DNA of 64,000 bases from Fimenecus sp045593555. Its GTDB lineage: Bacteria; Bacillota; Clostridia; Oscillospirales; Acutalibacteraceae. Position numbers and translations under genes: made by a program. Numbering within the stretch: the stretch's first letter is position 1; each line of letters starts with the position of its first letter. The notes under the pieces are model-generated. The model had not been told where the DNA came from. It saw only the letters and a list, made by a program, of their open reading frames with translations, and searched no databases. Positions 42,981 through 51,496 of this stretch are shown in pieces. Location: the NCBI GenBank assembly GCA_045593555.1, contig JAZNWU010000027.1, positions 1 to 64,000 on the forward strand, given 5' to 3'.

Positions 42981-44219
42981 TCACCTTACCTGACCATTAC
43001 CGTAAATTTTATATTTAAATGAATTTAACTGTTCAAGTCCCAAAGGTCCTCTTGCATGTAATTTCTGTGTTGAAATGCCGATTTCAGCACCAAAGCCAAA
43101 TTCTCCACCATCAGTAAATCTTGTACTTGCATTATGATAGACTGCTGAAGAATCCACACTATTCATAAATTTTTCAGCATTTTCATTGTTTTCTGTAATT
43201 ATGCTTTCGCTGTGACCTGTGGAGTATCTTCTGATATGCTCAACTGCTTCTTCAAGTGATGAAACGATTTTAACTGACATTTTATAGTCGAGATATTCCA
43301 TTGCCCAATCCTCTTCTGTCGCTTTTTCTATATCAGGACAAATTTCACAAGCAACTTCGTCACCATAAAGAATTACATTCTTTTCATCTAATTTGGCTTT
43401 TATTGCAATAAGAGCAAATTCAGCAATGTTTTTATGAATCAAAAGACTTTCTGCAGTATTACAAACAGAAATTCTCTGTGTTTTTGCATTATATACAATT
43501 TCTGCAGCCATATCAATATCTGCAAATTCATCAACATAAATATGACAATTTCCTGCACCTGTTTCGATTACAGGTACTGTTGAATTCTGTACAACTGCAT
43601 TGATAAGGTTTGCACTTCCACGAGGAATCAACACATCTACATATTCATTCATTCTCATAAGTGCAGTTGAACTCTCTCTTGATGTATCACGAACAAGCTC
43701 AATAATATCAGGATTAAACCCGACACTCTCAACTGCATCTCTCATTATATCCATTATTGCAGAATTCGAGTTGAATGCCTCTTTACCACCACGAAGAATT
43801 GCAGTATTACCTGATTTTATACTGAGAGCAGCAGCATCACTTGTAACATTTGGTCGTGCCTCATAAATAATTCCGATTACACCAAGTGGAGAGCTTACTC
43901 TCTGGATTTTCAAGCCATTTGGTCTTTCTGTTTCCCAAAGAATTTTGCCAACTGGGTCTGGAAGTGATATAACATCCTCAACACCTTGTGCCATACCTTC
44001 AACTCTGTCAGCATTTAACATAAGTCTGTCAAGAAGTGCCTTTGACATACCATTATTCTTACCATTTTCAAGGTCAATTTCATTAGCTTTTACTATCTTA
44101 TCGCAATTTTCACGAAGAGCATCTGCAATAGCCTTTAATATTCTGTTTTTTTCATCAGTAGTTGCAACTGAAAGCTGTACTGATGCATTTTTCACTCTTT
44201 TGCCGATTTCAGTAAGCAT
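42981..44219 (-). CDS. proA: gamma-glutamyl phosphate reductase
   Basis: A 412-residue enzyme of the aldehyde-dehydrogenase fold that reduces glutamyl 5-phosphate to glutamate semialdehyde in proline synthesis. Seen: VIYEARPNVTSDAAALSIKSGN (written as IIYEARPNVT here), RGGKEAFNSN, catalytic cysteine in RISVCNTAE, and the GEFGFGAEIGISTQKLHARGP end block. It begins 3 bases after proB, the standard order. Confidence 0.95.
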   Translation of the reverse strand: MLTEIGKRVKNASVQLSVATTDEKNRILKAIADALRENCDKIVKANEIDLENGKNNGMSKALLDRLMLNADRVEGMAQGVEDVISLPDPVGKILWETERPNGLKIQRVSSPLGVIGIIYEARPNVTSDAAALSIKSGNTAILRGGKEAFNSNSAIMDIMRDAVESVGFNPDIIELVRDTSRESSTALMRMNEYVDVLIPRGSANLINAVVQNSTVPVIETGAGNCHIYVDEFADIDMAAEIVYNAKTQRISVCNTAESLLIHKNIAEFALIAIKAKLDEKNVILYGDEVACEICPDIEKATEEDWAMEYLDYKMSVKIVSSLEEAVEHIRRYSTGHSESIITENNENAEKFMNSVDSSAVYHNASTRFTDGGEFGFGAEIGISTQKLHARGPLGLEQLNSFKYKIYGNGQVR

Positions 44220-44222
44220 AGT

Positions 44223-45008
44223 TTATTTCCCCTTAAAGAATGTTCCAACCTGTTTTCCGTCAAGAGCCTTATAAATTTCAGTTGGATTTTCACCATTCAT
44301 AACGATTGTATCGATTCCTGCCGCCATTGTAATCTCTGCTGCATGAAGTTTTGTAACCATTCCGCCTGTGCCAAGATTTGAGCCCTTGCCGCCTGCGATT
44401 TTATATAAATCTTCATTAATTTCTGTTACAAGAGGAATAAGTTTTGCATCCTCATTTTCATTAGGATTTGAATCATAAAGACCATCAATATCAGAAAGAA
44501 TAATAAGTGCATCTGCATTGATAAGTTTTGCCACAATTGCAGAAAGTGAATCATTATCGCCATAAACAATTTCTTCAACTGCAACGCTGTCGTTTTCATT
44601 GATAACAGGAATTGCACCAAAGTCAAACAACTTATTAAATGTATTTATAAGATTCTGTCTTCTCTCATCATTTTCAACGTCACTTTTTGTAATAAGCAAC
44701 TGACCAACTGTATGACCATATTCACCGAAAAGTTTGTCATACATGAACATCAGTTCACATTGACCGATAGTAGCAGCAGCCTGCTTGCCGGCTGTATCGG
44801 CAGGTTTTTCCTTAAGACCTAATTTACCAACGCCAACACCGATTGCACCACTTGTTACAAGAGCTACCTCAATACCCGAGTTGACAACATCAGAAAGCAC
44901 ACTAACTAACTTGTGCATTCTTCTTATATTAGTTTTTCCTGTATTATATGTAAGAGTTGATGTACCAACCTTGACAACTATTCGCTTTACATCCTTTAAA
45001 ACTGCCAT
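44223..45008 (-). CDS. proB: glutamate 5-kinase, single-domain form
   Basis: A 261-residue amino-acid kinase that activates glutamate for proline synthesis. Seen: VVKVGTSTL, LVTSGAIGVGVGKLG, PVINENDSVAVEE, LSDIDGLYDSNP and the GTGGMVTKLHAAEIT block. It lacks the C-terminal PUA domain of the enterobacterial enzyme. I start it at ATG 45008 behind GAGGTAGG rather than at the longer frame. Proline feedback normally acts on this enzyme. Confidence 0.95.
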   Translation of the reverse strand: MAVLKDVKRIVVKVGTSTLTYNTGKTNIRRMHKLVSVLSDVVNSGIEVALVTSGAIGVGVGKLGLKEKPADTAGKQAAATIGQCELMFMYDKLFGEYGHTVGQLLITKSDVENDERRQNLINTFNKLFDFGAIPVINENDSVAVEEIVYGDNDSLSAIVAKLINADALIILSDIDGLYDSNPNENEDAKLIPLVTEINEDLYKIAGGKGSNLGTGGMVTKLHAAEITMAAGIDTIVMNGENPTEIYKALDGKQVGTFFKGK

Positions 45009-45038
45009 AATCCTACCTCGTAAAACTATAATCATAAT

Positions 45039-45067
45039 ATTTTATCACATATTTTTCTCTTTAACAA
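45039..45067 (-). promoter_or_regulatory. sigma-A promoter of the proBA operon
   Basis: Minus strand TTGTTA (45062-45067), 17 bases, TAAAAT (45039-45044) with an extended TGA before it, 31 bases ahead of the proB start. Confidence 0.7.
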
Positions 45068-45155
45068 CTGTTTTATTGCATTTATATGAGTAACAAAAAA
45101 ATTTTATCTTCATACAATGGTACTGTCAGTTGATAATTTTATGGGAGGAATATAT

Positions 45156-45989
45156 ATGTCAGAAAACAAAAACTGTACACCCACTAAAATCAAAGAAGCT
45201 GTTTGCATTGACACAAACAGAGTTTATGACTCCTGTGCAGACAAAGATTGCCTTGAAGATTTACAGGTTTATTTCACAGGGTCAGCACAATGCATAATTG
45301 ACAGAGCAACAAATGTCCGTTGTCGTGGTGCAGAAGTACTTAACGCCTTTATTGAGGTAGAAAAAGTGCCGTTTAACAGAGGTTATTATTCTGTTGATAT
45401 TACTTATTATTTTAAGATTTTCCTTGATGTTTTCTCAGGTCACACCAATCCACCTTGTACCGTTGAAGGCCTTGCATCATTCTCTAAAAAATGCATTCTC
45501 TATGGTTCAGAGGGCAATGTAAAGGTATTTTCATCCGAATTTGCTTGTAACGATGTTGATGAACAGCTTGATATGGTCAGCACAAATCCAAAGGCAAAAG
45601 TTCAGACTGTTGACCCGATTTGCCTTGATGCAAAACTCAGAGATGCAAATGAATGTAAGTCCTGTTATACCTGCTGTTGTTGTCAACCATCTCGACTTCC
45701 TCGTTGTGTTTGTCGTTGCTTTGATGGAGATTTTGACTGCTACGATAACGAGCCACAAAAGACCGTTACAGTTACTCTCGGTATTTTCACAATTGTTCAA
45801 CTCGAAAGAGATGTACAAATGCTTATTCCTGCATATGACTTCTGCATTCCAAGTAAAGAATGTGCCTGCGACAATGAAAATCCTTGTGACGCATTCAGAA
45901 GAATACAATTCCCTATTGACGAATTTTTTCCACCAAAAGAAGGTTGCCTGAAAGATAGTTATCGACCATCTTGTGCTTGTGGTGACTAA
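45156..45989 (+). CDS. cysteine-rich conserved Clostridial protein of unknown function
   Basis: A 277-residue protein with 27 cysteines (about 10 percent), including CYTCCCC at 170-176 and CVCRC at 184-188. No signal peptide or membrane helix. The first half reads like a conserved beta-rich domain (VCIDTNRVYDSCADKDCLED, then a FNRGYYSVDITYYFKI block); a second, shorter copy of the same kind may follow after the cysteine cluster (VTVTLGIFTIVQLERDVQM). I recognise the pattern from hypothetical proteins of spore-forming Clostridia but know no function. GGGAGGAA precedes the start. A metal-binding or cross-linked coat-like role is possible. Confidence 0.75.
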   Translation: MSENKNCTPTKIKEAVCIDTNRVYDSCADKDCLEDLQVYFTGSAQCIIDRATNVRCRGAEVLNAFIEVEKVPFNRGYYSVDITYYFKIFLDVFSGHTNPPCTVEGLASFSKKCILYGSEGNVKVFSSEFACNDVDEQLDMVSTNPKAKVQTVDPICLDAKLRDANECKSCYTCCCCQPSRLPRCVCRCFDGDFDCYDNEPQKTVTVTLGIFTIVQLERDVQMLIPAYDFCIPSKECACDNENPCDAFRRIQFPIDEFFPPKEGCLKDSYRPSCACGD

Positions 45990-45997
45990 AAAATAAA

Positions 45998-46023
45998 CCC
46001 CGTACACAGTACGGGGAATTTTT
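45998..46023. terminator. bidirectional terminator
   Basis: CCCCGTAC and GTACGGGG pair perfectly around ACA, with AATTTTT to the right and AAAAAATAAA to the left, between convergent genes. Confidence 0.9.
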
Positions 46024-46029
46024 ATTTAA

Positions 46030-48225
46030 TTAATCGTGGTTACGCTTGTTAAAACGTCTTTTACCACCGTCACGCTTTTTTGGTTCTTCATCGATATCAT
46101 TTTCAGGAGTAAGTCCTTTAACTTCGATAAGAGCATCACGACGAGAAAGATTAAGTCTGCCCTGGTCATCAATTTCAAGTACCTTTACAAGCACTGTATC
46201 ACCAACATTAACAACATCTTCAACCTTTTCTGTACGTTTAACATCAAGACGGCTGATGTGAACAAGACCTTCTTTACCCGGAGCGATTTCAACAAATGCA
46301 CCAAAGCTCATAAGACGAGTTACAACACCGTTATAGATTGCACCGATTTCAGGGTCTTTTGCGATAAGTTCAACAATTGAAAGAGCACGTTTTGCATTGT
46401 CAAGGTCAATGCCTGAAATAAATACACGACCATCTTCTTCAATGTCAATCTTAACATCACATTCAGCCTGAATCTTCTGGATAACCTTACCCTGCTTACC
46501 GATAACATCACCGATTTTCTCAGGATCAATCTTTGTTGAAAGCATCTTTGGAGCATACTTTGAAAGTTCTGCTCGAGGTTCGCTGATACATGGAAGCATA
46601 ATTTCATCAAGGATGTAATTTCTTGCCTTGTGTGTCTTTGCAAATGCTTCTCTAATGATTTCAGGTGTAAGACCGTGTACCTTAAGGTCCATCTGGATAG
46701 CTGTGATACCGTTCTTTGTACCTGCTACCTTAAAGTCCATGTCGCCATAGAAGTCTTCAAGGCCCTGAATGTCAACCATTGTCATAAAGTCGCCATAAAC
46801 GCCTTCATCACCTGTGATAAGACCACAAGAAATACCTGCTACAGGAGCCTTGATTGGAACACCTGCTGCCATAAGTGCAAGAGTTGAACCACAGATTGAA
46901 CCCTGTGAAGTTGAACCGTTAGAAGAAAGAACTTCTGATACAACACGGATAGCATAAGGAAATTCATCAACTGATGGAAGAACAGGAACAAGAGCCTTTT
47001 CAGCAAGTGCACCGTGACCGATTTCTCTTCGACCTGGTCCACGAGATGGCTTTGTTTCACCAACTGAATATGATGGGAAATTGTAGTGGTGGATATATCT
47101 CTTTTCAGTCTGTTCATCAAGACCGTCAAGAAGCTGTGCATCAGCCATAGGTCCGAGTGTTGCAATTGAAAGGACCTGAGTCTGTCCACGAGTAAACATA
47201 CCTGAACCGTGAGCACGAGTAATCAAATCAACTTCAGCATTAAGAGGACGGATTTCGTCGATACCACGACCGTCAACACGCTTGTGTTCATCCTTAAGCC
47301 AAGCACGAACAACATGTTTCTGAACAAGATACATAATTTCGTCAAGCTTTGCTTCGTTACCTTCAAATCTCTCATCAAATTTTTCGTGAACTGCTTCGTA
47401 AATTGGAAGAAGAGCTTCGTCACGAACAAGCTTATCGTCTGTATCAAGAGCCTTCTTAACATCTTCAATGCAGAATTCTTCGATTTCTGCCATAATTTCA
47501 GGGTCCGGGTCAGATGATTCATAAGCGAACTTTGGCTTACCGACTTCTTCAACGATGCCCTGAATGAATTTAACTATTTTCTGGTTTTCTGCGTGACCTA
47601 CCATAATAGCGTCAAACATTGTATCGTCATCGATTTCGTTTGCACCTGCTTCAATCATAGCAACAAGGTCAGCAGTAGAAGCAACTGTCAGAACAAGGTC
47701 TGACTTTGCTCTTTCCTCAAGATTTGGGTTGATAACGATTTTACCATCAACAAGACCAACGTTAACACCTGAAATTGGACCATCCCAAGGAATATCTGAA
47801 ATTGCGATTGCTGCTGAAACACCAATCATAGCTGTGATTTCAGGTGAGCAATCAAGGTCAACTGACATTACAGTAGCAACTACTGAACAGTCATTTCTGA
47901 GGTCTTTTGGGAAAAGAGGACGGATAGGTCTATCGATACAACGAGATGTAAGGATAGCCTTTTCACTTGCTCTGCCTTCTCTTCTCTGGAATGAACCAGG
48001 AATACGACCTACTGAATACATTTTTTCTTCATAATCAACTGAAAGTGGGAAGAAGTCCACACCTTCTCTTGGTTTTGCAGAAGCTGTAACTGTACAAAGA
48101 ACTTCTGTTTCACCATAACGAGCCATAACAGCTGCGTTAGCAAGACCAGCCATCTTGCCTGTTTCAAGAGTCAATTTTCTGCCTGCAAGTTCAGTTTCCC
48201 AAACTTTAAAATTCTTGAAAAACAT
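46030..48225 (-). CDS. pnp: polyribonucleotide nucleotidyltransferase (PNPase)
   Basis: A 731-residue phosphorolytic 3'-5' exoribonuclease. Two RNase PH domains (about 10-145 and 320-460, with FSRR-like SFQRREGR and SNGSTSQGSICGSTLALM), a helical linker, KH domain (about 555-615, IGKQGKVIQKIQ) and S1 domain (620-690, GAFVEIAPGKEGLVHIS), then a basic tail. It degrades mRNA and works on structured RNA with helicases. It follows rpsO as in most bacteria; its leader holds a long hairpin (48256-48341). Confidence 0.97.
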   Translation of the reverse strand: MFFKNFKVWETELAGRKLTLETGKMAGLANAAVMARYGETEVLCTVTASAKPREGVDFFPLSVDYEEKMYSVGRIPGSFQRREGRASEKAILTSRCIDRPIRPLFPKDLRNDCSVVATVMSVDLDCSPEITAMIGVSAAIAISDIPWDGPISGVNVGLVDGKIVINPNLEERAKSDLVLTVASTADLVAMIEAGANEIDDDTMFDAIMVGHAENQKIVKFIQGIVEEVGKPKFAYESSDPDPEIMAEIEEFCIEDVKKALDTDDKLVRDEALLPIYEAVHEKFDERFEGNEAKLDEIMYLVQKHVVRAWLKDEHKRVDGRGIDEIRPLNAEVDLITRAHGSGMFTRGQTQVLSIATLGPMADAQLLDGLDEQTEKRYIHHYNFPSYSVGETKPSRGPGRREIGHGALAEKALVPVLPSVDEFPYAIRVVSEVLSSNGSTSQGSICGSTLALMAAGVPIKAPVAGISCGLITGDEGVYGDFMTMVDIQGLEDFYGDMDFKVAGTKNGITAIQMDLKVHGLTPEIIREAFAKTHKARNYILDEIMLPCISEPRAELSKYAPKMLSTKIDPEKIGDVIGKQGKVIQKIQAECDVKIDIEEDGRVFISGIDLDNAKRALSIVELIAKDPEIGAIYNGVVTRLMSFGAFVEIAPGKEGLVHISRLDVKRTEKVEDVVNVGDTVLVKVLEIDDQGRLNLSRRDALIEVKGLTPENDIDEEPKKRDGGKRRFNKRNHD

Positions 48226-48255
48226 AATTTTTACCTTCCTTATTTTTATATTTCA

Positions 48256-48341
48256 CAAGGCAAAAATCTGTTTAGCAATAAATACAATCTTCAATTTCTT
48301 GAAAACTCTATTTACCGCTAAATGCGAGATTTTCTGCCTTG
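48256..48341 (-). promoter_or_regulatory. long hairpin in the pnp mRNA leader
   Basis: The arms CAAGGCAAAAATCTG..TTTAGCAATAAA and their imperfect complement ending GATTTTCTGCCTTG enclose about 86 bases, starting 31 bases before the pnp ATG. Pairing is interrupted by a few bulges. In E. coli a comparable pnp-leader hairpin is cut by RNase III and used for PNPase autocontrol; a similar function is inferred here. Confidence 0.6.
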
Positions 48342-48367
48342 TAATTAACTACCATTAAATGCAATTC

Positions 48368-48397
48368 AAGGCAGATAAGTTTTCACCTATCTGCCTT
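48368..48397 (-). terminator. hairpin directly after rpsO
   Basis: AAGGCAGATA and TATCTGCCTT pair perfectly over 10 bp around a 10-base loop, 13 bases past the rpsO stop. On the minus strand no U-tract follows, so it is likely a partial terminator or stabilising 3' hairpin, with read-through into pnp. Confidence 0.55.
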
Positions 48398-48409
48398 AAT
48401 TTGTTTTGA

Positions 48410-48673
48410 TTACTTACGAAGACCAAGTCTTGCAACGATTGAACGATATCTTTCGATATCCTTCTTCTGAAGATATGCGAGAAGATTTCTTCTACGACCA
48501 ACCATCTTAAGAAGACCACGACGAGAGTGATGGTCCTTCTTGTTAACCTTAAGGTGCTCAGTTAAATCGTTAATTCTCTTTGTGAGAACAGCAATCTGAA
48601 CCTCAGGAGAACCTGTGTCGCCTTCGTGAGCAGCGTATTCAGCCATAATAGCCTGCTTTTCTGCCTGTGTCAT
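48410..48673 (-). CDS. rpsO: ribosomal protein S15
   Basis: An 87-residue small-subunit protein that binds 16S rRNA early in assembly. The family blocks EGDTGSPEVQIAVLT, HLKVNKKDHHSRRGLL and KMVGRRRNLLAYLQKKD are complete. Two start codons lie close together; ATG 48673 is 8 bases from GAGGTG, while 48679 is only 2 bases away, so the shorter form is preferred. Confidence 0.96.
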   Translation of the reverse strand: MTQAEKQAIMAEYAAHEGDTGSPEVQIAVLTKRINDLTEHLKVNKKDHHSRRGLLKMVGRRRNLLAYLQKKDIERYRSIVARLGLRK

Positions 48674-48782
48674 TGTCATTTCACCTCATTTTAATAGAAT
48701 AAATTCAACTCAGATGCCCCAGATGAAAGTAGGTGAAAACACTCTACGAGTTTACTCAATCACCCGAGTGCACAGAGATAGC
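48674..48782 (-). promoter_or_regulatory. structured rpsO leader, possible S15 autoregulatory element
   Basis: The transcript from the promoter at 48789-48817 would have a leader of about 110 bases. Several helices can form: CACTC with GAGTG enclosing GAG-TAAA-CTC, or alternatively GGTGA with TCACC, and CATCT near GGGG with a following CATCTG. Alternative pairings in front of the S15 ribosome site are typical of S15 autocontrol. Not matched to a known class. Confidence 0.45.
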
Positions 48783-48788
48783 CTTGAT

Positions 48789-48817
48789 AGTATAACACAA
48801 GAGTTTCAAAAAATCAA
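48789..48817 (-). promoter_or_regulatory. sigma-A promoter of rpsO-pnp
   Basis: Minus strand TTGATT (48812-48817), 17 bases, TATACT (48789-48794). It begins 8 bases past the PBP2 stop. Confidence 0.8.
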
Positions 48818-48824
48818 GTGTTTT

Positions 48825-50930
48825 TTATCTTAATATTATTCCGCTTTGTTGTGATGCAGTTACATCGGAATTGCGATTGAAATATGCATCATAAACTTCT
48901 CTTACATAATTGCCAAGACCTGATGAGTCCACATTTTCAATAGCAATAACAACTGCGATTTGTGGATTATCGGCAGGAGCATAAGAAATCATAAAACCAT
49001 TTGTGTATGCAACTGTTACGCCATTGACTTTTTTCTTTGCCTGTGCAGTACCTGTTTTTGTGGCAACCTTATATTCACAACCCTTAAAGGCTGCAAGAGA
49101 ATTTGCCATTGAAATCATACCTGTTCTCACAGATGCAAAGTTTTCAGCAGATGCATTTACTTTATTAAGTACAACTGGCTCTGCTTCATATATAGTTTCT
49201 GAATAATCATATGATTTTATACTCTTGATAAAATGAGCCTTGTATCTTGTTCCGCCATTCGCAAGAGTTGCCACATATGAACAAAGCTGAATTGGTGTAA
49301 ACAAGTTATCTGACTGACCGATTGCAGCCTGAACGGTATTACCGGGATACCATATGCCACCTGCAGCCTCACGAGCCTCTTTACTTGCTGCCTGACCTTG
49401 TGCTTCTGTAAGTTCAACACCTGTCTTTTGTCCAAGACCAAACATTGTAAAATATTCATTCAATTTTGCAATACCAAGCTGTCTGCCCACTTCATAGAAA
49501 TAAGTATTACAAGAATATGTTATTGCCCTTGTCAGATTCATATAACTATTACCGTGATTACCAACGCCGACACAGTTAAGTGGCAGGTCAGCAAAATAGT
49601 TATATTCAAGGTCACAGAAAAATGCATCTTCTGCTGTTACAATACCCTCTTCAAGACCTGCAAGTCCAACTGCAGGCTTTACAGTAGAACCCGGAGCATA
49701 AGTGCTTCGCAAAGCTCTGTTCCACAATGGTGCAGACTTATCAGTATTGAGTTCAACAATATTTTCCTTATATGTTTCAAGGTTGTATGTCGGATATGTT
49801 GCACAGGCAAGAACGGAAAAGTCACTTACATCCATTACAACAATACTGCCTGCCGTATCGATGCCTGAATGTTCTTTTGTGCTATTAATTTTTGATGACA
49901 GAATCTCCTGTACCTGTTTCTGTAAAGGTGCGTTTATTGTAAGAATAACATTATTCCCGTTAACAGGCGCTGTTGTAACCTCTGTTGATTTACTTCCATC
50001 AGCGTTTGTAACTGTTGTAAGTATTCCGTTTGTACCACGAAGTTCATCTTCCATGGCACTTTCTATACCGAATTTACCAAGTTTATCAGTCATTCCGTAT
50101 GAACGAAGCTTAAGCAATGTTTTTTCTTCTTCTGTAAGAGTTTCATCATTGATAGCTTCTTTATATTCTTCATTTTTAGCAGAATATTCTTCCGCACTGA
50201 TATAGTCATAATATCCGATTATATGTGGTGCAATTTCACCATCATAATATTCTCGATTAGTATCCACACGGACTTCAATACCCTTATAAAATCTGCTTTG
50301 TTCTTTAATAAGGGCAACTATATCAGTAGAAACATCTTCTGCAATAGTATACGGATTATTCTTTGAAAAATCAGCTTTTGTCATTGCAACATATACAGTT
50401 GCAAGCATAACAGCATCTTCTTTTGAAAATTCCTGAAGGTCATAATATTCACATAAAGCATCAAAACAGTTTTTTGCAGTAGCATATGTGTTCAAATTCA
50501 GATAATCCTTTGCAAATAGCTTATTTTTTAATGATGATATACCATCTGTATATTTTAACTGTCCATCTTCAATTACCATGAAATCAGCATAATTATATTC
50601 AATTCCATTTTCTTTGAAAAGTCTTAAAAGAGATAGTAAAATCTCATTTCTTTCTTCTTGTTCTGAAGCTCTTGGAAAATAAGATGCATCAATATAAATT
50701 GCATTTGATTGTGTACTATACACAAGAGCCTGACCACTTGAATCAAGAATCTCGCCTCTTATTGCCTGAATCTGTGTATTAGCAGAAGAATAATAAATAT
50801 TCTGTGACGAATATTCGTCAGCATCTATAACCTGAATTCTGAAAAGGTCGGCAATAAAAAGTGATATAACAAACAAAACTGCAACTACAAATGCTGTTGC
50901 TCTCATTTTAAAACTGTATGCTTCTTTCAC
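48825..50930 (-). CDS. penicillin-binding protein 2-like transpeptidase of the elongasome
   Basis: A 701-residue class B PBP: cytoplasmic stub, one membrane helix (about 10-30), the PBP dimerisation domain with RGEILDSSGQ, and the transpeptidase domain with SxxK in PGSTVKPA, SxN in TYSCNTYFY and KTG in ATKTGTAQAK. It cross-links peptidoglycan during cell elongation together with MreBCD and a SEDS glycosyltransferase (not in the window). GTG start behind AAAGGTGG. It lies 32 bases after mreD in the classic mreB-C-D-PBP2 order. The region between the dimerisation and catalytic domains is longer than in E. coli PBP2. Confidence 0.92.
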   Translation of the reverse strand: MKEAYSFKMRATAFVVAVLFVISLFIADLFRIQVIDADEYSSQNIYYSSANTQIQAIRGEILDSSGQALVYSTQSNAIYIDASYFPRASEQEERNEILLSLLRLFKENGIEYNYADFMVIEDGQLKYTDGISSLKNKLFAKDYLNLNTYATAKNCFDALCEYYDLQEFSKEDAVMLATVYVAMTKADFSKNNPYTIAEDVSTDIVALIKEQSRFYKGIEVRVDTNREYYDGEIAPHIIGYYDYISAEEYSAKNEEYKEAINDETLTEEEKTLLKLRSYGMTDKLGKFGIESAMEDELRGTNGILTTVTNADGSKSTEVTTAPVNGNNVILTINAPLQKQVQEILSSKINSTKEHSGIDTAGSIVVMDVSDFSVLACATYPTYNLETYKENIVELNTDKSAPLWNRALRSTYAPGSTVKPAVGLAGLEEGIVTAEDAFFCDLEYNYFADLPLNCVGVGNHGNSYMNLTRAITYSCNTYFYEVGRQLGIAKLNEYFTMFGLGQKTGVELTEAQGQAASKEAREAAGGIWYPGNTVQAAIGQSDNLFTPIQLCSYVATLANGGTRYKAHFIKSIKSYDYSETIYEAEPVVLNKVNASAENFASVRTGMISMANSLAAFKGCEYKVATKTGTAQAKKKVNGVTVAYTNGFMISYAPADNPQIAVVIAIENVDSSGLGNYVREVYDAYFNRNSDVTASQQSGIILR

Positions 50931-50962
50931 CTTATCGCCACCTTTCTTGATTTTTATTTTAA

Positions 50963-51490
50963 TTAATATTCTGTATAGTCAAAAGAGAATTTTCTGTAAA
51001 TTGTTCTTATGAGATAATACCATATCGGAGTCAGTATAAATGAATACAGCCCCATAGGAAGATAATACCTTAAAAATATCTGTCCTGCACCGTCAACACC
51101 TCTTGCTGAAATGAAAAACAATACATATGTGACAAGATAAACAAACATAATACCGGAGCACACTATAAAATAAGTGACGATATTATTGCGTAAGAAAATT
51201 CGCAACAACACACCACAAATGGCACATGCTACCGTAAGATAAAGTGCAACATATCCGTCTGCAGTAACGGTTACCGTATCCCACAGAATTCCGGCTAAAA
51301 GTCCTGCAACAGCACCAATAATCTCACCTTCAAACATAGCAATACAAACTGCAACAGGGATAATCAAAAGAGGCCTCACCTGTGCAATTTCAGGAAAAAT
51401 CGGAACTGTATTCTGCAGAATATGTGCCAGAAAAATTATTAAAGCATACACAAGGTATCGCTTTGTTTTTATTTTAGTCTGAACAGTCAT
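50963..51490 (-). CDS. mreD: rod-shape determining membrane protein MreD
   Basis: A 175-residue protein with about five membrane helices, poorly conserved as usual for MreD. The segment LAHILQNTVPIF and the GLLAGILWDTVTVTADGYVALYL block fit the family. It belongs to the Mre complex that guides lateral wall synthesis. Position between mreC (6-base gap) and PBP2 supports the name. Confidence 0.88.
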   Translation of the reverse strand: MTVQTKIKTKRYLVYALIIFLAHILQNTVPIFPEIAQVRPLLIIPVAVCIAMFEGEIIGAVAGLLAGILWDTVTVTADGYVALYLTVACAICGVLLRIFLRNNIVTYFIVCSGIMFVYLVTYVLFFISARGVDGAGQIFLRYYLPMGLYSFILTPIWYYLIRTIYRKFSFDYTEY

Positions 51491-51496
51491 AATCTT

